DNA of 64,000 nucleotides from Liquidambar formosana (taxonomy: Eukaryota > Streptophyta > Magnoliopsida > Saxifragales > Altingiaceae): assembly GCA_039720395.1 (NCBI GenBank), contig CM077820.1, forward strand, positions 9,151,338 through 9,215,337, in the 5' to 3' direction. The notes below the pieces were generated by a model that was not told where the DNA came from, ran no database searches, and saw nothing but the letters and a program-made list of their open reading frames with translations. The position numbers and the translations under genes are program-made. Positions within the stretch are counted from its first letter, which is position 1; each line of letters starts with the position of its first letter. Positions 12,104-25,400 of this stretch are shown here, piece by piece.

Positions 12104-14033
12104 CTCTGTTAATTATGACGCAAGTAAAAGAGCTCTTATCATAATAAGAAGAGTGAAGTTAGGACTCAGTTTGATAACCGTGTTTGTGAGAATTTTGAAT
12201 TTTTGTGATAAAAGAATTACAAATGGTTCTAGTGGTTGCAAACACGGGATGTGGAGATTAAAAGTACTATGATATGATAGGTATTCAATGGTACGGTGGT
12301 GGGGTTGCAATTAATTGTGAGAATGCTTGCAGCAGAGTGATGATTATGGTATTATTTCTTGGAAATTAATGTTACATGGAAAGAAGAAATTCAGGAATAT
12401 GATGACCACTAAATTTGGGCGATCTACCCCTCTCCCCTCTCAAACCACGCATCTCTCTATGCTTAATTTTAAGCCACATAGCAATATTTGAAAAGGTAGA
12501 CCACAAAAACGATCACATTGGTAGTTCAATTCTTTCAATGTTATTGTGAACATTTAAATCTCCTGTACGACTTGCCTTGATTCAAGGATTGGGACCACTT
12601 GAAGATGATGACGGTGTCCTTTGTGTAACTGTTTTTAACAATCCTCTCTGTTTCTAATTGATTGTCTCGTTTGAAAAAATACATTTTTTTTTATTTTTTT
12701 TATTTTTATATATCAGGAAGTTTCAAATGTTTTGCATTTGACTAATTTCCCTAAACATATGCAGTCTTTCTGTCCCGCATACATCAGGCAATTACAATTA
12801 AATATTGACACTTGTTGAATGTAACAATAATTTTAGTAAACATCCACACATAAAAAAAATTTAAAAAAAAGACCAAATAAAATAGGAATGGAGGGAATAT
12901 CATTATTCCTATGGCTCTAAATTGTTCGTACCTACAATTTAAATCAACCTTTGGTTCCCATGAGGATTACTAGTGGTCCATGAATTTACTTAATTTTCAA
13001 GGGCCCAGCGCTGGTCTTACTTCCTCCTCCCTGTCATATTTATTGCCTCGAGCAAGAGTATGGCTTAATGGTCTACGCTCATGGGGAATTTCTATGGTTT
13101 TTGCCCTTTGTGTACGAGGAAATAGAACAAATAGTGAGGGTAATACATTTTTTTCAAGGGCTATAACAATGTTACATAGGGGTGCAATATGGTTCAGATA
13201 AACCTGAGAATCGGACCAATCCGATCAATTAGGTCTGTTTCTGGACCAATATGACCTGTCGTCTAGGTCATGCGGCATAATTTGTCTCCTAATTGGGACA
13301 GGCCATTAAGCATTTTCCAAGGTAACATTGGCTTTCAATTTATCATCATAATTACCTAGTTGATTATAAACTAGAATTTTGTTGGAGGGTCCCACATTGG
13401 GGTCAATTGGCCTTGATCCTAGTAGCATGTCTACTTTCTTAAAAGGGTAAAATTTTATAGAGTCATGGGTTTGACTATTCTTAGGTGCATGAGTAAGGCC
13501 AGGTGCGTCATTAAATTAAAAAAAAAAATACTTACACTCTAAGAATTTAGGTTGCCTATGTTTTGCTAATAAGAGATTCTATTGCAACTTTAGAATTCAA
13601 AGTACCTTTTTAAGATAATAAAAATAGTGGATTTAAGTCTTAGTTATCGAAAATATCATATGAGTTTTTGAAAGTCACACACCCAATGAGAAAATGGAGA
13701 AAGATCTGTCAACACTTAATTCAAAACTTTTTATTGTTACACTTTGTTAATATCTTTATGTAAAAATCAAATTTCACCAATCTAGTCGTTGGATTGATAA
13801 ATTTAATAATAATTTAATTTGTAAACTTATATTTCGTATTTGAAAAAGAAAAAGAAAAAACCAGGCACTTGAACTCTGAGGGGAATAGACCAAGTCCAAC
13901 CTAGTATCATCGCCGAGGACTCTGTCCCCCGATCAACTTGCAAACTTAGTATTATTTCTATATAAACATCACTATCCTTGACTCAGACAACTTTCACAGA
14001 TATACATTCAAGAAAAGAGAAAGGATCCACCTA

Positions 14034-14373
14034 AAACCTCACAACAGGCCAAAAGTCAATAGTCCACCTGCCACATCATCAAATTGACACGTGGTAGCCA
14101 TCCATCCTTCGCAAACCATCTTCCAGCTGGCATGTGATCATACACGTGTGGATAACTGTGAGGATAAAACAGATATTTTATTATCAAGTCCTTCCCAGCC
14201 TGTCTCCTCTTCACACTCCGTGTTCGCGTTTTTTCCCGGTGTGAACGTCATGCCCCATATAAAACACCTCACTTATCGCCATGACAACCTTCAAGTCTTC
14301 AACTATAGACTACTCCTGCTGATCACTACTACTACGATTCTACAACCACCCACTTATCCATTACTCATCTTTA
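14034..14373 (+). promoter_or_regulatory. CBF/DREB1 proximal promoter: TATA box and two ABRE/G-box words
   Basis: A clear TATAAAA lies at 14258-14264, about 110 bases before the start codon. ACACGTGG (14087-14094) and ACACGTGT (14142-14149) have the ACGTG core bound by bZIP/bHLH factors in stress promoters. The region also has several CANNTG words, the type bound by ICE1-like MYC proteins at CBF promoters. Binding is inferred from words only. There is no intron between the TATA box and the ATG. Confidence 0.6.
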
Positions 14374-15111
14374 ATGGATAACTTCACTCAATACTCTGAC
14401 CCACTTCCTTGTGGTTCAGCTTACTGGTCACCCGACATGCCGGAGATGTCGCAGTCTCCGGTTTCGGACGGGGTGAGCGGGAGCGGTTTTCGCAATTTTT
14501 CGGACGAGGAGGTGCTTTTGGCTTCCAGGAATCCGAAGAAGCGGGCGGGGAGGAAGAAGTTCAGGGAGACGCGTCACCCGGTGTACCGCGGAGTGCGGCG
14601 GAGGAATTCCGGGAAGTGGGTCTGCGAGGTGAGGGAGCCGAATAAGAAGTCGAGGATTTGGCTGGGGACGTTCGAGACGGCGGAGATGGCGGCGAGGGCG
14701 CACGACGTGGCAGCGATGGCGTTGAGGGGACGAGGGGCGTGTCTCAATTTCGCCGATTCGGCGTGGCGGTTGAAGGTTCCGGCGTCTGGGGATGCCAAGG
14801 ACATTCAAAAGGCCGCTGCGGAGGCGGCGGAGTCTTTTCAGACGGAGAAATCGGAGGGGCATTTTGATGGAGATGGGAAACCAGAGAGTGTGACGACGTC
14901 GGCGGCGGCGACACCGGAAAGCGTGTTTTATATGGATGAGGAAGCGGTTTACGACATGCCGGGATTGCTTGCGAATATGGCAGAAGGGTTAATGCTACCA
15001 CCGCCACCACTGTCGCCATCGCCGACAGCGCCTCAGTGTGTAGGAGAATGGTGCAATGGGGATGACTCGGAAATTGATGCTCATGTGTCATTGTGGAGTT
15101 ATTCGATATAA
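14374..15111 (+). CDS. CBF: CBF/DREB1 cold-response transcription activator
   Basis: A single-exon, 245-aa nuclear activator that binds CRT/DRE (CCGAC) elements in cold- and drought-response promoters. Visible features in order are: the CBF signature [16 protein letters not shown] (residues 54-69); the AP2 domain at about 71-127 ([15 protein letters not shown] with Val-14/Glu-19, [16 protein letters not shown]); the second CBF signature DSAWR (128-132); an acidic C-terminus with [20 protein letters not shown]; and LWSY near the end. All diagnostic DREB1 motifs are present, so this is a full-length CBF and not a general ERF. The coding region is GC-rich and intronless, as usual for the family. 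An AATAAA at 15455-15460 could serve polyadenylation. Which CBF paralogue it matches cannot be said from one copy; only one CBF lies in this window. Confidence 0.96.
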   Translation: MDNFTQYSDPLPCGSAYWSPDMPEMSQSPVSDGVSGSGFRNFSDEEVLLASRNPKKRAGRKKFRETRHPVYRGVRRRNSGKWVCEVREPNKKSRIWLGTFETAEMAARAHDVAAMALRGRGACLNFADSAWRLKVPASGDAKDIQKAAAEAAESFQTEKSEGHFDGDGKPESVTTSAAATPESVFYMDEEAVYDMPGLLANMAEGLMLPPPPLSPSPTAPQCVGEWCNGDDSEIDAHVSLWSYSI

Positions 15112-16480
15112 GCTTCACTCCTTAATTTAGTACTACAATTATATTTAGCGAGTAGAGTCAAAACTCAGAAGAGTGGTTTGTTAGAAAATTCTATTCCGTA
15201 CTTATATATTTTTTTCCTAGTACGGAAGCAACTATTGTGAAAGGAAGTCCTATGACTCTATGAGAGTGGGAGAATCTAGATATTAGGTACTTATCCCAAA
15301 AAAAATTAAAAAATTAATATTGATATTAGTGGACTGTAGTTCCACTAGGTTTCGGCACGTGTCATGGGTGTGTGAAAAGCATGTTACCAAGAGATTACCA
15401 AATTGTAAATTTTCGTAGTTTAAAATTTTAGAATATATGTCGTATTATGTGGTGAATAAAGTAATGCTATATTGTCTAAATTCTCTTGTCCCAATGGACT
15501 AACAATTGTATTATCCGCTTTAATGTTGTTTAGTCTTAATTGGCGATTCCCTTAATTGGAGATTCCCCCTGGATCCCCAATTTGGGATCAAGCACAAAAG
15601 AGTATCACCCCCTTTAATGTTGTTTAGTCTTAATTGGAGATTCCCTCTGGGATCCCCAATTTGGGATCAAACACAAAAGAGCGCACACACCCAACTCACA
15701 CTGTAACTAACACACAATGGGAAGGGACCCACAAGACACTAATCCACCACTTCTCCTTCAAAGGCAGAACCCTATGCTTTGGGATCAAATGGTAAAGATT
15801 TTAAACTCCTGTCAGAGTATAAACGAACTCAAATCCAGCTAGAAAAAGATCCTAACAACCAACCCAATTGTAGTGGAATCAGCTAGGCCTAAGACCCAGG
15901 TTGGCTCCCAATTTATAAAATCATCATGTGGTTTACCATTTTTGTTTATTTTTTATTTTTGTCGTTTAGATAAAATACACACATAAAGGAGTGTTGAACT
16001 TGTAAACCCCTGAAACCCTTTCACTAAGGGAAGACATACCACTAGACCCAAGGCTTGTAATTGTATATGTTATATAAAATTGTCAAGAATACATAAAATA
16101 AAACCGAAGTGCAAATTACAAAAACCTCGGTTCCACAATTATGGAACGTGACTTATTTTTTTGTTCTTTTTGGAACACCACTTGATAGGGTGGACATTCC
16201 AGTCTCGTTCAAGTCATGCAAATTCCTCAAAAATATCACTAACCAATATCTCATAATAATAAACAATCTTCATCCAAAATTTTTGACAAACTGCTTTCAA
16301 GATTTCATCATAAATCAACAGAGCCTTTCAAAATCAATAAAAATGTCATTTCATTATGACCAACAAGCAATTTTTTTTATGCCTATATAACAAGCAATTT
16401 CTTCTTTCTTTTGCTAAGGACAGAAAAGGGGCCTCCGCTAGTTTGCAGAGTCATAAATAAGAATAAATCAAAATTGATAT
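15112..16480. other. Intergenic region between CBF and the valyl-tRNA synthetase 3' end
   Basis: This holds the CBF 3' flank, an imperfect direct duplication (15518-15682) and a possible SINE remnant. In the remnant, read on the minus strand, a GGTCTAGTGG-like A box occurs near 16040-16050. No gene is seen. The two flanking genes are convergent. Confidence 0.5.
15518..15682. repeat. Imperfect direct tandem repeat 3' of CBF
   Basis: The units at 15518-15602 and 15612-15682 both start CTTTAATGTTGTTTAGTCTT and both run through CCCCAATTTGGGATCAA to ACACAAAAGAG or GCACAAAAGAG. The first unit has an extra internal 14-base repeat of the GATTCCC...AATTGG type. Each unit contains the palindrome CCCCAATTTGGG. 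Confidence 0.85.
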
Positions 16481-19400
16481 TTAACTATTTTCTTTCATTG
16501 ATGCTTCAGCTTCTTGTTCGAGATGCTGGCTTGCTTGTTCAAAAGACAAAAGTTCTTGCATAAGTGTGGCCAGCTTCGCTACGTTCTCCTCATGAATATG
16601 GGATGGAATTTTCTCACGGTAGCCAGAAGCATTCATTATCTGTGTTAGCCTCTCCTGTTGCCTGCAAAATACAAATTTCATTCAAAGACAGGCAGATAGA
16701 TAGAGACGGGGCTTTTTATCACTAAAAAATTTATGCCTCATGCATAATTATCATTGTTTGATATTATCTTCCTAGATGCTTTCACCACTGTCCAAACAGA
16801 ATTGTATAAAGGAAAGAGAAGAAAACCCTATATTGGATGTCATCCTGTCTTAAGGAGAGAGAAGAGGGTGGCTTGTATTACATAGTCTGCATAAAAATTC
16901 CATATATACTATATTGGTGTCATCTTCTCTGAAATGCCTAACAGTTGCACTAGAATTCCACTAGATATGAATGCCTGATCGAGTTAGGTTTAGATTTTAG
17001 AAAACATGTTATGGTAAGCCACTTTAGATTTTACTCAATGCTTCCCCAGAATTCGCACAAGAAGCATGTTCAAAATTTAGAAATATTTCTACCAAATATT
17101 CTAACCTATCTTTTAAACAATACGCTATGTTTTCTCATTTTATGTTTTGAAGCATTTTTACATGTTTCCTACCCCTCTAATAAATTTATGCTATTTTTGT
17201 AGTGTTTCTAAAACATCTTCATTTTTTCCCAACCAAAAGTCACTCCTGAAATAAAATTTGAAGCATAGAAGCAAACAATTACCAGAAAAGCCACTTCTAT
17301 TCTATCATATACTAACAGAACATTTTATATTTCTCAGGTCGTTTCGGTTAGACATTTACTTTTGTATCTCCTCCATCTTTTTTCTGAGCTTTTCACGTTC
17401 TGCTTCTGCAGAAAGAGTTCCTTGAAGCTTGAGATAAACAGAAAGGTTTTCATTTACAACGGACACTGCACATCCAGTTGGAGCAGCGTCATTCTCATTT
17501 ATTACCTGTAAAATGTTTGTTTTAAAGGTGAGAACAGATTGGTATTACAAACTTAAACACAACTCTGACTACTATTTTAAAGGGACCAGTTTACAGTCTG
17601 ATAAGAGCTTAAAAAAATTGTAGCTATCAATCAGCTTAGCTATGTAAAAATAAATCACTATGGGGCCACATCCCTAATCCCAACAGGGGGCCCCTAAAAA
17701 ATTATGTCAGAAAAAAAGAAAAAAGAAAAAAAAGAAGGGGGAGCATTCTAATATAAATCTCATCATAACAATTAGAACTCATCACCCCAAATATACTCCT
17801 ATTCTGCACCTTTTCTAGATTTTACCAAAGAAACATTAAGCATCAAAGCTACACAAATATTAGTTCACAGTGGAGAACAACATCTCAAATAAGGACAAAG
17901 AGACATTGCATCAAACACATTAAACGTGCAAAAATAAGACAAAATAATAATAATAATAATAATAATAAAATAAATAAATATTAGCTCAAGAAAATCAACC
18001 TGTATGCATTGTGTTAGAAAACTCACAGAAAGACCCAATGTTCCTCAAATAGAACCCCTCCAAATAAGTTGAGCTAAACCTATGATATCCTATAGTTGCC
18101 CAATGGTTCTTCTAAAAGAACCATATCGACCCAAAATAAGGTTAAAATAATCAAAGGAATGTCATTTGATAGAAAATAATATGAATCAACCGCAAAGAAA
18201 AGATTGCAGCCTACTTTTTGTGTTGAATGTAATGAAATTCGATATAAATGTAAAGAGGATAGAAAGAAAAATATATGGAAAAAAGAAAAACAAACATTAA
18301 AAAGAACAAGAAAAGAATGGAAAACGGAGAAGAGAGAGACAAGATGAGAGGATTAATAGTTTCGATAACTTCAAGGGAGTGCTCAAACCACTTCTACCAA
18401 GAACTTCAACCCATAAGAGAATTGAAGAAGAAAAACATTAGGATTCATAATTCTAGCACCCCACACAAGCTTTGATAACAACTCCTCGCAGAAAATTCTA
18501 ATTTCTCATTAAAAAATATAATCCAAAACTCTAGCCTCTTTGGGTCAGACAGAGTTGAATAGGAGCGCAAAAAAAGGACCTAAAGTACCCATATAAATAA
18601 CTAATAAGGGGTATCAATGTCCAGCTAAAGATATTATTAAAATTACTCCTGAACAATGCTAAATTTCACAAATACCACTAAATCCCAATTGCCAAATATG
18701 TCTTCAAAGATTTTTTTTTTTTGGATCCACAAAGATTTTTCCCTCCCTTAAAAGAAAATTAAAAAATTAATAAAATGTTAAAGTGGTCCACCAATCAGAC
18801 GCATCAATCCACCATTCCTGAAACAGCATGGCTACTAGTCACAACAGAACCCAATGCAACCCAGATGTAGACAAAAGAAAATTCTAAAACTATCATACAA
18901 TGTCAAAATGAATAAGAAGATTATTTAATTCCACAACTTCTTTGCAAATGCAAAATCCAGTTAGATTTGACTAGCGCCTTCTATAAAAGAGATCCTCCCA
19001 AATTATTCACGGAAAACAGTCGATTAAACAAAGAAAGCCACCATTGAAAGGGCCAAAAATCCCACGCCGCCTTATTGGGTGAGGATCAAACCTCCAATTA
19101 AGCTCCTCAAAAGAATTCCCCTAGGACCAAGCAAAGCTAGTCACTGACCAAACCATAGCATTCTGCATTTCTGAACTCACACAAATTCTCTCAAAAAAAG
19201 ACAGCCAAATTAACTCCCTATCTAGCAATTGTCTCTCAAACCAAGAATTTCAATGCATCCCATTTCCAAACCATTAAACCATATCTGCCATTCAGCATCA
19301 ATATATCATGAAACTCCCTCTAAAAGTGATATCCCCACACTAATCATGCCAAATGGAAAGTACAAGCATGTATCAAACCAGAACATCCAATAGGCCATTC

Positions 19401-22400
19401 AATCGCGGATCCACGCAGCATACCTTCAAAGATGATAAATTGGCAAGAGTCAAAATCTCCAAATCACGGCTACTAATTATCTCTGCAACTGCATCAGTTC
19501 GGCAAAGCACAAAAGCTGGTTGCCTGAAAATAAAAGAAACGTCAGTGCCATTATTTCCAAAAGCTTATAATATAGAATTAGGATCGGCCAAACCAATACC
19601 AAAATTTGATGAAATCATAGCAGTGAACCCATTTTGACAATCATACGATTTCTTACTCAACTTAAATCACAAAATCTACATTGAAATTAAGTAATTTGAT
19701 TTTGAAGATGAGGACCAATACTATTTTCTGGCACAAATGTAGTTTTTTCAGAAATGGATCTATAAAGTCATATTTATCATGATTTACGTATCAATGACAC
19801 TGACACTTCTTATGAATATTCATATCAATAAGCAAATTACCTTGGGTTGCCCTCCTCACCTATTCAAAAACATCCATAAGGACTCAAAAAAAGACTGGTG
19901 AATAACAAGGAAAGGAAATATGAAAGGATTTCTTTACAAGAACAAGCAGAAAAAAAAAAAAAATTAGCACAACCAGATTGACAACTAGAAGAGAATGTCA
20001 CATCAATATAGGTACTTATCTAACTCGATTAATTAATTTGCATATGAAATAAACCTCACTCATAATTTTTATTTGAAGTATTATGGGATAAATGTAGCAT
20101 TGGGATTTAATTTTTCAATATATCCTGTTATTCTCAATTTTAGGACACATCAGCATTCAGATTTCGAAAGTAGTTCAGTTTTTTCTGCAATTAATTGAAT
20201 AATTGATCAAGTTAAACAAGATTCTTTAGGAGCCAACAATTTCCTCTGGGCAGCATGCACTCCAGCCACCCTCGTCCCCCCCCCCCCCCCCCCCCCCAAA
20301 ACAACAACAAAAAAAAAAAAAGAAGACATTTGATGTGCCACTGAATCATACGACTCGCACTTGTCCCATTATACCTGTAGTGTACTCATTGTGGTTGACA
20401 CATAGAATTCATCCCTGTTTTTATCATGTAACTATGTATTATGTAACAGTATTTTTCTGGCATTTGAAAATGGATGTTTATTTTTCCTTTTATAATACCT
20501 CTCTTGGAAATGAATGTTTTCTTTTTTCCTTTATACTTCATATATTGTCCACTATTTGGTGAGTAAAGCTCTTGTAAGTTACGGAATCCGTGATCCACAA
20601 CTCATAATTGTACCTTTGATGTCCTTTACTTCAAGAATAAGGATGCCATCAATACCAAGAAAGAGATTGAATAAATGCTATTCAGCTATTCCCCCCAAAC
20701 CCGAACTCAAAAAATTTTCAATTTACAATTCCACCACTCAAAAATTGGGAATAAAAATTAAAGATAATGACATGGAGGAACCTCAGAAGATCACAATGAC
20801 GAAGGGCGTGGTAAGGAAGAAGAAGCTATTAATGCTACTGAACAAAGTGAGGATAAGGGTACGGGTAATAAAGGTGGTGATGATGCCAAGGGAAACGAGA
20901 GCGACAATGCTCTACACCTGACACCTAAAGTGATGATGCTGATGATGTTGGTGAAGATTATTAGTCTACATGCACATTACTTTACCTTTCTAATTACAGT
21001 GATATTTGAAATCGACATGCCATATTCTAGCATAACAAACCAGCATAACTGCAACTGCAATTACCTTTCAAACCATATTATGTATACTGATTTTATTTCT
21101 TATTAGATCACTACAATACATGTTTCATAATATTTATTATTTTTTGAATATTTTTTAATTTTTTTCTGAATTGCTTTTGTATTATTAAAATGTATCAGTT
21201 TATATCAAAGTTATCACCAATACATAGACAAATTGGAGTCCAATACCAAGAATCCAAGATCAACACAATACTTCTTTTTTTTTAATACAGTAAAATATTA
21301 TCGAAAAGAAAGGCAAAAGCCCAAGTACACGCAAGGTATACAAAAGCCCAAGTACATGAGAGGTATACTAAGATCAATACAATACTTAATATTTATGATA
21401 AGATTTTTTATTTTTTTTTTATAATGGGGGAACTGTCCCACAGCAGGCCCTTTGGACCCACTAATGGAACCTAAACCCTCAGAGAGACTAGCACAGCAAC
21501 CTACCACCATGGCCCCACACTTAAATCTTGGGTTGTCCTAGAAGGGAATCAAACCCATTGACCGTGCGCGTAACCACGTAATCACAAGTTTTCCCTTACC
21601 AACTGGACTATCTAAGGGTGTGTAATATTAATGATAAGAATCGAGGACATCAACATTTATCACAATCAATGCTTTCAATTTAAACTCGTATGGATTACGC
21701 ATTCAATATGTTACTCTTATACAAGATGAATTATCCTTGGGTTTGTTTTGTTACTTTTTCGGATTGGTGCAAGGATAATGATTAAATTGTTTATGTAGTA
21801 CTTGTTGGAGGCATATACAAACATTTAGAGGAAATTAAATATCATGGTTACATGAAATGCAAAAGTAAGAAATTTATTTCAAAATTAGTGTTCTTAATAC
21901 TTGACAGGGAAAGAAGAAAAGATTTACACCTTGATTCAATAAAACCCCACTTCAATTTACAAGACATTGGTAAGAGTAATTTCATGGCCAAAATAAAAGA
22001 AGGAATGAAAGGTTAACAATAAGATTAGTTTAACTACATAACCAGAATTCAACCCCACAGAAGAGAACAGCAATCATTTCTAGTTACCTTTCACGTCTTT
22101 CTTTTGCAAGTGACCTCAGTGATTTCACAGCAGACTCAACAAGATCCATCTCATACTCTACCCTTTCATTTTTCCAGCCCTGCAAGGGACAAAATATAGT
22201 TGAACAATAATAAGAATACAAACTAAAACTAAGACAATAGAATCAATAAATGTCTCAGTAACCCTTTAACCTTTAGACAGCTCATCAATGATACAAACAA
22301 TATGCAATGCACATGATGCGAGACAACCACCGGTCATTGAGTCGTGCTCTATGCTTAAACAAGGAAGAACACACAAATCAACTTATGACTGGAATATTTA

Positions 22401-25400
22401 CCATTATTTTTCAATGGCCAGGACCACTAAATCAGAATGTGTACCCTAAGGAATCCCACGTGAAACACTTCAACATAAGGTAACCCTGAACCCTCTGTCA
22501 TGAACAGCCTGCACACACGCACGGACACACACACACACACAAACAAACACAGTGTACATGAAGTAAAAGGGGATACACCATTCAGTACTCAGGTGATGAA
22601 GGATATTCTAAAAAATCAACTGATTATGTGCGTCAAATTTACTATCGATTGTCCAATGCTTCTGATTCAAAAAGATCCCTCATATCAACAAACATCATAT
22701 TAGGACCCCGGGTAACCATCTAAAGTTTCACTCAGTTGTACCTTAGATGTTCTATATTGAAGTATAGCATTAAAACTAACCTCTACAACAGATGGGTATT
22801 CACAAATCATAATAGATTCTTTCCTCTTGCTATCCCTTGCTGAAGGAAGGCGCTGCCATAATTCTTCCGTAACAAACGGCATAAATGGATGAAGCAACCG
22901 GAGCCCATTTTCAAGACATACCCACAGTGTGTCTCGTGCAAAACTCCTTGCAGAGTCAAACTTTGGATCGTTACCAGCAAAGTAAGGCTTAATGGCTTCA
23001 ATAAAGACATCACATAACTCGTACTGCCACCATGAAAACACTGAACTAGCCGCATCAGAAAACTCATAGGATTCCAGCGACAAAACAGTTTTAGATATCG
23101 CTTTGTTTAATACTGAGAGAATCCACTGGCAGCTAAATGGCAAGATATTTGGAACTATATTGGTAGGAGGGACATAATCATCTCCAAGTCTGCTCATTGC
23201 AAATCTTACGGCATTCCACAGTTTATTACACCATTGACGATACCCAACAACTCTTTGGATATCCAAATTTATTTTATCAGACTGAAAAGACAAGATATGA
23301 CACAAAGTTACCAAATTGATACAACAAAACAAAGTCAAACCTGAGAGAAATAGATAGGTAGAAGCCTGAACCTGAGCTGTGTAAGAGACAAGTGCAAAAC
23401 GGAGAGCATCTGCACCACATTCAACGATGCCATTAGGAAAGTCCTTAACCTGTCCCTCTTTGGCAACGACCAGTTCACTGGGATCCAAGTTACCCTCCTC
23501 CAGCCTCTTGTGAAGATCTTCCAGAGATACCCCATTTATTACTTCAAGAGGATCAATAACATTTCCCAAAGACTTGGACATCTTACGCCCATGTGCATCA
23601 CGAACTATGGGGTGCAAATAAACCTGCATAGTAAAAATTCATCCTTGGCTTTGTTTCAATTATTATACTACAAAAATAAGTGCTACAAACATTATTTGGA
23701 AGCATATCTGAATCAAATTGGAAAGAATTTCTACTTCTCTTTCTATTGAAACTCAATTAATCTATCTACTTTTGGCTTATATCTGTGGCCTTACCATATA
23801 TTACTAAGAAATATAAAATGCCACTGGTTAGTCCCTCTCTCACACCCTGGCGGTGCTGCCAAAGCAATACTCCGTGGACAACAATTTACCCTAATGATGC
23901 GAATTACATTTTTTTCCCTCCTCACCCCCTCCCCCTCTTAATGTGCTCTTGTCTTAAAACTGCAAGTGGGACTCCTATCCTTTCTGGAAAATAAGGAAAA
24001 TCTAGGCACCCACACCAAAACATTACAAAGGCTGTTATCGTGGCAACAACATTGGAAGAGCCTCACCAGTTATAAGGCCTCTGATCTCGCATTACGAGGC
24101 ACAAAGCGAATACCAGCATGCCAAGAGACTGATGTTTCTGACACCAATCTGATGAAAATGTTTTCCACTGCTTTTTTTTTTTTTTTTTTTTTTGTTGGCA
24201 TTAAAAGGTTTCCCTTTGTTATATGGTTACCATATAACCCAAAAAGTCCATCTGACTATGGAGCGAATCTTCCAAAGGAAACATGTCATCAAGGCAAAAT
24301 ACCCACCTATACGTATAAGACATGTAACATGTACCATTCAGAACTTGAGATAAATTATAGAGAAAAAAAGGTGACTATCATTTGATTAAATGATATTTAC
24401 AAAAGTTTCCCTATAGAATTTCAAGTATAGGTTATCCTTCAAAACCACACTAATACCAAATATTTCCATGTTTGTGACGTTGTTAATGCTATGGCCTTTG
24501 TAAGTTAGGCGAATTCCATAATAATATCTGAGAAATATGCAACAACTGGCATCTAAAGATCTACCATAATATGGCTCTACATATATGATAGAATTTAATT
24601 CACTCACCTTTCTGAAAGGTACATCACCTCCCAGTTTAATTCCTAACATCACCATCCGAGCAACCCAGAAAAAGAGAATGTCATGCCCAGTTTCAAGAAC
24701 TGAAGTTGGATAAAATGCCTTCAGATCCTCTGTATCATCTGGCCATCCCAACACAGTTAATGGGAAAAGGCCAGCAGAGAACCAGGTGTCAAGTACATCA
24801 GGATCTTGAGACATCCGAAACTTCTTCCCAGCATATAATCGGTTGGCCTCCTCTTGAGCCTCTTCCTCATTTCTAGCAACCACCCAGTGGTCATTGTATG
24901 CACCAAGTTCCTTCAGTTTGTCATCCTCCAGAGTAATATACCACGCTGGAATGCGATGACCCCACCAAAGCTGCCTCGAAATGCACCAATCACGAATGTT
25001 CTCAAGCCATCTGTGATGTTTGAAACCCATAATTTAGAAATGCTAAGCTGATATGGTTCAGTTATAAATTTGCAAAAACATACTCAAGAGGGGACGAGAT
25101 GAAATTATGTTACAAAAATTGCATATACATGGCAGGTTAAAACCCAACATTAGATGGATCCCACCAAGGAGATTATCTAGATAACGTTCCCCAAATTATT
25201 GAAAATTACACCCAATGCAGTTTTATGGTCACTTCTCATGTGTTTCTGCCAGTCAGATAGTATCACAGCACTAAGTCAATGTAACATACTAGGATATCCG
25301 CTATATGGTAGTGTGGCGCCTACTGAACTGCAGTACAAAACCTGCAGAAATGCAATGACTATGGCAATCCTCCGAATGAGAGGATTCCTCCCAAAATTCT

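Larger units (their letters stand above)
2924..14033. other. Intergenic region between the two DREB genes
   Basis: No convincing gene is present. The region holds a LINE 3' tail (4192-4400), a CAG/TAG microsatellite (about 5041-5078), a 149-bp tandem duplication (7132-7427), a 26-base C-run (about 7788-7813) followed by an A-run, a MULE-type MITE (9207-9377), a cluster of ACGT-core words (10955-11155), a possible tRNA-like box at 11457-11470 and a TA microsatellite (12067-12103). The rest is unique AT-rich DNA in which I see nothing functional. Confidence 0.5.
19524..22087. other. ValRS intron 18 with retroelement insertions
   Basis: A 2.6-kb intron containing a C-run (about 20275-20297) followed by an A-rich stretch, a region near 20760-20960 that could encode a very hydrophilic acidic or basic peptide (no recognised domain, probably not a gene), a LINE 3' fragment (21274-21369) and a tRNA-derived SINE (21404-21623). 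Confidence 0.65.

Noticed and set aside
13160..13330. Possible hAT element starting TAGGGGTGCAAT
   Set aside because: Only one end-like word is seen; no inverted partner or target duplication found nearby.
14428..14862. 144-codon open frame on the minus strand inside CBF
   Set aside because: It is the antisense shadow of GC-rich AP2 coding sequence; the peptide is Arg/Pro/Leu-rich with no domain.
20514..20921. 135-codon Lys/Arg-rich frame in ValRS intron 18
   Set aside because: Low-complexity, mixed frames and no domain; another frame of the same DNA is acidic, typical of decayed or purine-rich DNA.
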